Of a stretch of 64,000 nt of DNA, positions 57,050 to 64,000 are shown in pieces; the first letter of the stretch is position 1, and each line of letters begins with the position of its first letter. The notes beneath the pieces were generated by a model, which saw nothing but the letters and a program-made list of their open reading frames with translations, searched no databases and was not told the origin of the DNA. The position numbers and the translations under genes are program-made. Origin of the DNA: Anodontia alba. Taxonomy: Eukaryota; Mollusca; Bivalvia; Lucinida; Lucinidae. The stretch covers positions 64,501,690-64,565,689 of the forward strand of contig OZ024830.1 in the NCBI GenBank assembly GCA_964016985.1, given 5' to 3'.

Positions 57050-58285
57050 TGTATTATGCAAACACGAAATACCCAGATCAGACAGCACAACTGCACATTC
57101 TGATCAGGATTTTCACTGTTTATCAATGCATTTTACAGTAACCAGTGTTTCTTTAGGTACACAATTAAAGATGCCGATTTGTCTGCCCGGATTCTTAGAT
57201 CATTGTCGTAATTAATGGTCCTTTACAAATGTTGCTGTTCATTTGATGTTTGGACCGCTTTGTTTTTATTGCATGGGTTATAGATCAAACTATAACCTTG
57301 TCCAGTGGCCTGAGGCTTCTGGTTCTCAGCTGTATGATGTCAAATAGATAAATGAAACCAGGAGGTACAGGTCCCTGGAGAAGGTTGTATTTAACCGGTT
57401 CACACTTCATGGAAATACATTTACTGCTTTTATGGGACTCAGTTGCCTGGTAGCGTTAAAAATCTAGATACAGATACTGGAAATACACAATGATGTTATT
57501 AAACTTGTTTTTATATATGTTTGAACAATCTTTTCAAAACAATGTACAAATAAAAATAAAAAATAGAATGTCGTGTTGATATTTTGTAGAACTTTGAGGT
57601 GTCTACAAGTAAAATAAGAAACAATGATGTTTCAAATAAAAATGGACTTTATGAATTGTGTGACCACTGTAGACCCAGATTAGTCTGTACGTCCGCTTTA
57701 TGATCAGAGTCTACACTGCATGCGAATAGAGATTGCACATTCTATCAGCGAAAAAAATGTATGCACATGCTGATCTGGAACTACAATTGTTGCACATATT
57801 ATTAAATCCTGTTTTATTATTTGGAGAGACTCTTGTTATTTCTGTGTTGGGTAGTTTGTAAATATGGATAAAATGTCGTTTTCCTTAGATTATTACTGTT
57901 ACTATCCTAGGTTTCTAGACAGATAGGCCTGTGCTTACAGTGTAGACCCAGATAAGATGTCACATAACACATTGTGTAATCAGGGTCTACACAATGTTTA
58001 GACAAATCAGTGGGTACTATAATGGCCTAGTAAAAATATAGGGCAAGTGTGGTTATAAGGATCATCTGATATCCCAGGTTTGTTTTTGAAACAATTACCT
58101 TTAGGCCAATGTTTGAAAAGGTGTGAACAATTTATTGAATCTGACAGATGGTGGTTAGAGAAGAAATAGGTTTACAGTATTTAACCTAAGTATTCTGATA
58201 GACACACCTTTACAAACAGCAGTCGCGGCCCCTGATTAGACAATACATTACAGAGCATCTTATTAAGGTCTGCACACTGTTTGCC
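57050..58285. repeat. Four diverged short hairpins (GTGTAGACC/GATCAG family)
   Basis: They lie at about 57055-57125, 57658-57722 ('actgtagacccagatt...gagtctacactgc'), 57935-58003 ('cagtgtagacccagataag...cagggtctacacaatg') and 58213-58280. The sequence between them is AT-rich with nothing recognised. Confidence 0.55.
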
Positions 58286-58298
58286 ACTCAATAGCACG

Positions 58299-59253
58299 TA
58301 TAAGCTATGTCAACAGGTAGTAACACGGACTTAATCAAATTTCAGTATGATAGGGATTTAAATTGTTTAACAATTAGCAATATTATACCCCTAAATACAC
58401 ATGCAGTAAAAACTGTTAAAGCTCCACGTAGCTCTTTTAAAAACAAAACGTTTTGAACATGACCAACATAATAATATTTATTCTTCGGAATTCAAAGGGA
58501 CAGCTAAATCACTGTTACTATTAGTAATCATTTTAATAAATAAATAGATAAATAAATAAATAATGGTAATAATAATGATAATAATGTCATTATTATCACT
58601 ATGTTTCTTTTTCATTATTATCACTATGTTTAATTTCTTAGAAAACCATTTTTTATGAGATAAAAAGGGACCAGCATAGGATTTTCCGAATTATGAATTA
58701 CAGCTTGATTACTATTATAATTATTTCTGAAAATAATATCAATAATAATGTTATTATTATCATTTTGTTTTATTGTAATTTCTTAAATATTATAAATAAT
58801 CAATTGAATAGATTTACTTTATGGAATGAAATATGACCAACATTGTTGTTCTCCGCATTGTAATGCGGTTACTATATAGCATCGCATCTTTGTAGGAGAA
58901 AGTAAGTCCTACGTAGGACATTATCTCCTACGTAGGTGTTAGTAACTCCTACGTAGGACTTATTGTCTGCTACGTAGGAGTTACTAACTACTTACTATCT
59001 CCTACGTAGGAGTTACTATCGCCTACGTAGGACATATTATCTCCTACGTAGGAGTTACTTATTATCTGCTACGTAGGACTTATTATCTCCTACGTAAGAG
59101 TTACTATCTCCTACGTAAGACTTATTATCTCATTTATTATCTGCTACGTAGGATTTATTATCTACGTAGAACTTATTATCTCCTACGTAGGAGTTACTAT
59201 CTCCTACATAGGACTTAAATATTTTTTTCACCTGGCACTAGGACGCTTCCATA
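58299..59253. repeat. Tandem segmental duplication, unit 1 (foldback right terminus)
   Basis: From 'tataagctatgtcaacag' through an AT-rich region with (ATAATA)n, 'gtaatgcggttact' and satellite block 2, to 'ggcactaggacgcttccata'. Unit 2 (59254-60115) has the same order. Confidence 0.9.
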
Positions 59254-60115
59254 TATAAGCTATGTCAACAGATAGTAATACGGACTTAATCAAATTTCAG
59301 TATGATAGGGATTTAAGGTGTTTAATAATTAGCAATATTATACCCCTAAATACACATGCAGTAAAAACTGTTAAAGCTCCCGTAGCTCTTTTAAAAAACG
59401 TTTTGAATTGACCAACATAATAATATTTATTCTTCGGAATTCAAAGGTACAGCTAAATCACTGTTACTATTAGTAATCATTTATAATAAATAAATAAATA
59501 ATAATAATGGTAATAATAATGATAATAATGTCATTATTATCCACATGTTTCTTTTTCATTATTATCACTATGTTTAATTTCTTAGAAAACCATTTTATGA
59601 GATAAAGTAGGACCAGCTTAGGATTTTCTGAATTATGATATACAGCTTGATTACTATTATAATTATTTCTGAAAATATTATCAATAATAATGTTATTATT
59701 ATCATTTTGTTTTAATGTAATTTCTTAAATATTATAAATAATCAATTGAATAGATATACTTTATGGAATGAAATATGACCAACATTGTTTTTCTCCACAT
59801 TGTAATGCGGTTACTAACACCTTTGTAGGAGAAAATAAGTCCTACGAAGGACTTATTATGTCCCACGTAGGTGTTAGTAACTCCTACGTAGGACTTACTA
59901 TCTCCTACGTAGGAGTTACTATCGCCTACGTAGGATATATTATCTCCTACGTAGGAGTTACTAACTCCTACGTAGGACTTATTATCTCCTGCGTAGAACA
60001 TTATCTCCTACGTAGGAGTTACTAACTCCTACGTAGGACTTATTATCTGCTACGTAGGAGTTACTATCTCCTACATAGGACTTAGGTATTTTTTTCACCT
60101 GGCACTAGGACACTT
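59254..60115. repeat. Tandem segmental duplication, unit 2
   Basis: It matches unit 1 throughout with scattered substitutions and small indels. Its satellite block (59822-60085) is about 60 bp shorter. Confidence 0.9.
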
Positions 60116-60126
60116 CCATAAATATT

Positions 60127-61268
60127 TGCTCAGCGAAGAAAAGGTACACGCATGCTTCTATACTAGTGTTTTGTCCTATGAAGAAGTTTCTAGCGAACAC
60201 ATAAGATAAGGTTTTCACAACGTTGTTGCATGGTTGAAGTCTAGTTTTGCCGGATTTAACCTCAAGAAAGGGGATATACACCAAACAGAAACTTTCCAAA
60301 AAAAATGTTTTGCAAATGCTTATAATTTTAAGAAAAACACACAGAAAGTTGTGATTTTATATAAAAATTATCGCGTTTCCTCCCCAGAGTGACGGCTTAG
60401 CCAAAATTCCCTTTCCCCATCAAAACTGAATAACAAACAGAGAAGATCATGTAGCGGGAGGAGCCGCGTTATCTGATACTACACTCTTTGCAAAGATATC
60501 TGTTTTGGGGCCGTTAGTTTCACTCTGCTCGTACCATATTGTTGCCTTTCATCAAGCTGCAAAGGCACAATAAAAATTACTTGAGTCGAATATACTGTAA
60601 AACGATTAAATTTGGCGGTCATTTTATTTTGGTACTATGTGCGGTCAAGGAAAAAAACGCCAAAATAAAAAAAAAAAAAACGCTAATAAAGATCAAAGAG
60701 AAGAGGAATTATATTCCCAATACAAGTCGCAAGTAGGCTGTACTTGCATACAACGTCAGTCGGTCAAGGGCATTGCCTGCGACAAAAGTGCATATACTTC
60801 TTTCACACTAGTTTAGCACCTGAAAATAAAAAAGATAACGATCTAACCATAAATCGGCTCAATAGGGCTGAATAAAAGCAAATACACCTTGATAGTAATT
60901 GTCAAAATTGCAGGTATAGTTTGTTACTAATTCACGTGCCAAGAAAGAAAACTACAACTAACCCAAGCACACATGACATCTATACAACATCGCTTCAACG
61001 TCGGTGCAACGTTGCATCGACGTTGTGATGATGTTGTATAAACGTCATGCGCCCGCTGGTATACTACCTAAAACTCTGTATGTTGTATTGCCTACAAAGT
61101 TGCTTCAGGAGATGACATTTATAAGCATTACAGCTTACAGTCAGATCCTATTCGACATGTCTGTTTTGTCGATATAACTTTATACGAGCTTTAAAATAAA
61201 AATTGTTTAAACCAAAGTTGCTTCTGAAAAGGGGGTCTACTCTGAAATGAGAGAATTTTCTAGAATGC
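60127..61268. other. Intergenic stretch with one hairpin MITE
   Basis: A CCCA(A)GC-ended palindrome with CAACGTCG core lies at 60962-61059, as at 40752-40861. A short GTAGCGGG/GATCAT piece lies near 60440-60490. No gene is recognised. Confidence 0.5.
60962..61059. mobile_element. Hairpin MITE with CAACGTCG core, third copy
   Basis: CATCTATACAACATCGCTTC...GATGATGTTGTATAAACGTC is the palindromic body. The centre is CGGTGCAACGTTGCATCG. Confidence 0.85.
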
Positions 61269-61635
61269 AGTATAATCCCGCTATTAAGACCACATTTGGT
61301 ACTGTCTAAAAGTAGTCTTATTAGTGGTGTGGTCTTAATGTTGAATATAGAATACGGCGAATGTTCTAAATATCGTACACTAAAATATTCCATACTTTTT
61401 GGCGAAATCAATGCTGTGATGCAGTTGTTTCATTAAATACTTATTGGAATGGCAAACAGTGTAGACCCTGATCAGAATGTTCCTGAAGGAGCAGTCTGAT
61501 CTGGACCTACACTGTTTGCATTTGTCATTTTGTCAGAACTTTAGTGTACGAAATTTTACGCACTGTAATAAGAAAGAAAACATTTGGGATTGACAACTAA
61601 ATTTTTAGAGGTCTCAATAGCGGAATTCTACCGTA
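61269..61635. mobile_element. ~367-bp MITE, CAGTATAATCCCGCTATTAAGACC-type ends
   Basis: The left CAGTATAATCCCGCTATTAA is diverged from the inverse of the right 'tcaatagcggaattctaccg'. The interior includes a near-perfect GCAAACAGTGTAGACC hairpin (61451-61521). Confidence 0.65.
61451..61521. repeat. Short hairpin element, near-perfect copy
   Basis: GCAAACAGTGTAGACCCTGA and the inverse CAGTCTGATCTGGACCTACA...CTGTTTGC enclose the inner stem TGTTCCT / AGGAGCA. Confidence 0.8.
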
Positions 61636-61794
61636 TATCCCTTTTCAGAAGGGAAACCAAATTATTTTGAAAGAGTTGCTTCCCCTTAAAATGTATCAAT
61701 TCCCTTAAAATCTCTAAGTGTTTACCCTAAACTTTAAACAAGTATATAGTCTGTCAAAAATGTTGATTTCTTAGTTTGGTTTGTATCTGTACTC

Positions 61795-62165
61795 TTTGCT
61801 CTGGTATTTCTTGGTGACAACCTTTGAGACTTACTATTTCCTTTACTGTACTTCAAGCTGCTTTTGAAAATGGGTCTACAGTAAAACCTGTGTAAGAGAG
61901 CCACCTTCGAGACTGACTTTAAATAGTGGTTGATGTGGAAAAATAAAGGTACATGTCATGTAATTTTGCTAGACAGCCACCTTTCCACATCAACCACTAA
62001 GGTCAATTTCAAAGGTGGATGTCTTACACAGGTTTTACTGTACACTAAAAGGAAAACAAATTACTGCTATGGGAAGCAAATTCTTCCCTTTAGATTAGAC
62101 CCTTTTTAGAAGGGAGGTAAAAGCAAATTTGACAGAATGTGCTCCCCTAAAAGTGTATCAATAGA
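61795..62165 (+). repeat. Dispersed repeat R2, split by a MITE
   Basis: R2 blocks 'gtgacaacctttgag' and 'aaaatgggtcta' are followed after the MITE by 'cactaaaaggaaaac', 'gggaagcaaattcttccctttag' and 'ttgacagaatgtgctccc'. Confidence 0.75.
61879..62040. mobile_element. 162-bp pogo-like MITE, TA target duplication
   Basis: CAGTAAAACCTGTGTAAGA and TCTTACACAGGTTTTACTG are perfect inverted ends. TA flanks both (61877-61878 and 62041-62042). The inner arms GCCACCTT and TTGATGTGGAAA / TTTCCACATCAA also pair. Joining the flanks gives GGGTCTACACTAAAAGG, the uninterrupted R2 order. Confidence 0.92.
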
Positions 62166-62503
62166 CTTCCGGTATTAGAGAATGTTTATTGCTCTCAACG
62201 GTTATTCCTAGTGTCGTGTACTGGCCGTAAAACGTTTCTCCGTATATCACTATAGTGAAGTTTATATTTTCTTGTCTGTCATGACCACTGATTCCATTCC
62301 GGAATTCTTTTTCGACTTTATATGTGAGGGTCACTAATAAGGTCTAATCGGTCGAAAATAGCTAGTCTGGCCCAGAAAACTTCGACACTTCAGCTAGTTT
62401 CATTTTATTGGCGTGTTCATTGATTACAAATTTCATTCCTTTTAGAATCTATTTACAGCCACAACAAAATTCATACTTTATAAAACGCTTACTAAGATAT
62501 ATC

Positions 62504-62730
62504 TAACCCATTTATGCCATGTGGATTCTTCTACCTAAACTCTTTGGACCGGTCCAATTTCAATTGAAGGGGTGTCTGGTTGATTTTAACATTACCATAT
62601 TTTATAGAAATTCCTAAACTCAAAGCAAACAGTATAGACCCTGATCAGAAGCCACGTTCTGTGGCCTTTGGTCTGGGTCTACACTGCTTGCCAATATCTC
62701 TTTTATGGGACGCTGGGCATAAATGGGTTA
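62504..62730. mobile_element. 227-bp MITE with TAACCCATTTATGCC ends, containing the short hairpin
   Basis: TAACCCATTTATGCC and GGCATAAATGGGTTA are perfect inverted ends. The inner hairpin (62624-62692) is GCAAACAGTATAGACC... ...GGTCTACACTGCTTGCC. It is homologous to 44329-44558. Confidence 0.9.
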
Positions 62731-63591
62731 ACTTGCAATTCTTTTTTTCAATTCCCTTGGTATGTTTGAAATTAAAAACCAAGCTTTGGAAGCAATTTGG
62801 GTACTATTTGAGAACTCTTGACTTTAAGTTCTTTAATGTTCTCATAATGTAATTACAGAATAACAGACCTGTGAACTTGTGTTTTCTTTACGTAACGTTC
62901 CGGCCCAGCCTAATGGCCATAAGATAATCTGAAAAAAAAAAATGTTGTCTTCACAATGCTATTATTAATCAATCATTTTAAGAACTTTAAGGACGTTCAT
63001 TTAGAATGTTCTCAAACAGATGGAGAATTTCTTTCTCAAGTTAATATCAAATTTTCCAACAAATCAATGAATTAAAATACATGTAGCAAATTCAAGCAGT
63101 ATTTATGAATGGACTTTCCAAATGTTTAGTAAAGATAAATAATGTTCTGACTGTAAATAAGTTCGCCTATTCAACCGAATCCTTTTCATGTTTTTGTATA
63201 CACGCGTTATAACGCTGAAATGTTACTCTGTTTTTGTACTGTTGCATATATTTATTTATAAGAATAAAATATAATTTAAGCAAAAGTGAAAAGCTGTGAT
63301 GTTTTATGAGAATACCTACTTTGTGACTACAATATTTGCTTCATGTTTGTTTCTTCTATAATTTGGCCAAATGGACTGTTTTATTTGCAATTTTATGACA
63401 GTGTGCTGGAAAAAATCTAGCAAACGTCTTTCAGCAACCGTAAAGGAGTTTTATTTATTTCATTTTTTTATTTTTATTTTTTTATCCGTCTATGCTTTAT
63501 ATCAGAAGACTTGTTAAGGCTGGGTATTTGGTGTTAATTCTGGAATATATTTTCTTATTTCTCCATAAAAATCTATATTGTGGGTATTCAT
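62731..63591. other. Intergenic stretch, nothing recognised
   Basis: AT-rich sequence with an A-run and T/A-rich tract (63450-63485). No gene or repeat is identified. Confidence 0.4.
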
Positions 63592-63593
63592 TA

Positions 63594-64000
63594 CGAGGGT
63601 CGTGCAAAAAGTTCTGTCACTAATAGGCTTCCTTTGTTTTATCCCAGGTATATTTTAAATTGAATAGCTTACGATACCCGTTTATTTCGTGCACATTACT
63701 TTCCAACTGACCGAGTTATTTCAAATTGAAATAGATGCAGTCATATACACTGACCAATTTACTTGTTACATTGGAACATGGACCAGACGACTGAAATTCG
63801 TAGCTATATTAAATGCCGCATTAGGCTTAATATAGATTCAAAGCAGATATTTAATGAATTGTGTGGTATATATGGACCTCAGACCATTTCAATGCACACA
63901 GTTTTTAGGTGGGTTAAAACCTTTAAAGCTGGGAAATTTTCTGAAGATGATACCCGTCCTGGAAGGCCTAAAGCCTCTGTTACTAAGGTTAATATCGCTG
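63594..64000 (+). mobile_element. Mariner-type transposon, 5' part, cut by the window edge
   Basis: After TA (63592-63593) the sequence CGAGGGTCGTGCAAAAAGTT resembles the terminal repeat of mariner elements. A transposase frame starts 184 bp inside. The right half lies outside the window. Confidence 0.75.
63778..64000 (+). CDS. Mariner transposase, N-terminal part (74 codons, truncated by window)
   Basis: It starts MDQTTEIRSYIKCRIRLN. Next comes a helix-turn-helix with 'QIFNELCGIYG', then VFRWVKTFKAGKF, DDTRPGRPK and a trailing linker. The order HTH / RW..F..G / D.RPGRP is characteristic of the mariner N-terminal DNA-binding domain. The frame is open to the last base, with no break visible. 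The catalytic domain lies beyond the window, so I cannot tell whether the copy is intact. Confidence 0.8.
   Translation, partial: MDQTTEIRSYIKCRIRLNIDSKQIFNELCGIYGPQTISMHTVFRWVKTFKAGKFSEDDTRPGRPKASVTKVNIA

Larger units (their letters stand above)
55795..60126. mobile_element. 4.3-kb foldback element with palindromic satellite arms
   Basis: The left end 'aatatttatggaag(c)' followed by 'ctagtgccaggtgaaaaaaa' is the inverse of the right end 'ttttttcacctggcactagg' followed by 'acacttccataaatatt'. Immediately inside each end are arrays of a 21-bp unit, TCCTACGTAGGAG plus an 8-base spacer such as ATAGTAAC or ATAATAAG. The left block is 55840-56426. The right blocks are 58893-59217 and 59822-60085, where the spacers run in the opposite orientation. 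The interior (56430-58298) contains several smaller MITEs and no coding sequence I can recognise. AATATT stands just outside TATGGAAG at both ends and could be a target duplication or part of the TIR. No transposase is seen. Confidence 0.85.

Overview
The window is eukaryotic nuclear DNA, AT-rich and gene-poor, and it reads like intergenic or intronic sequence of a bivalve mollusc. That assignment is an inference. It rests on the many dispersed short hairpin elements, the tRNA-derived and (GTCC)n-containing repeats, DD34E transposons, and tandem arrays of the kind common in clam-like genomes. No prokaryotic gene organisation, operon, rRNA gene or functional tRNA gene is visible.

One convincing cellular gene is present: an intronless, 469-codon, seven-helix rhodopsin-class GPCR at 53029-54438 (+). 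Its DRY, D2.50 and CWxP positions are all atypical. Other coding sequence belongs to mobile elements. There are two broken Tc1-like (DD34E) transposons (5986-7531 and 17338-18931). A reverse-transcriptase fragment (about 23101-23853) has its catalytic YIDD motif split by a MITE. A LINE 3' end lies at about 31864-32960. The start of a mariner element runs off the right edge (63594-64000).

Region by region. 0.4-3.7 kb: a 3.3-kb element with about 100-bp TIRs starting CAC, a 5-bp TSD (TTTAC) and an internal ~150-bp tandem array. 5.4-8.2 kb: a large inverted repeat whose loop holds Tc1 copy 1. 8-23 kb: dispersed repeats, a higher-order 54-bp minisatellite (14.05-15.6 kb), hairpin MITEs and Tc1 copy 2. 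23-24.1 kb: the MITE-split RT. 25.2-26.3 kb: a 290-bp tandem array. 31.9-33 kb: the LINE. 34-46 kb: a dense field of MITEs, a long (AT)n/(GT)n tract and tRNA-like SINE heads. 49.7-50.3 kb: a 30-bp minisatellite. 53-54.4 kb: the GPCR. 54.5-60.1 kb: a 760-bp foldback MITE, then a 4.3-kb foldback element carrying arrays of the palindrome CTCCTACGTAGGAG. 60-64 kb: more nested MITEs and the mariner.

The genes do not form a shared pathway. The biology visible here is layered insertion of mobile DNA, often with recognisable target-site duplications that let the order of events be read. The most unusual signals are the foldback element with a self-complementary satellite, and a hairpin family at about ten or more loci whose inner stems differ between copies yet stay self-complementary.
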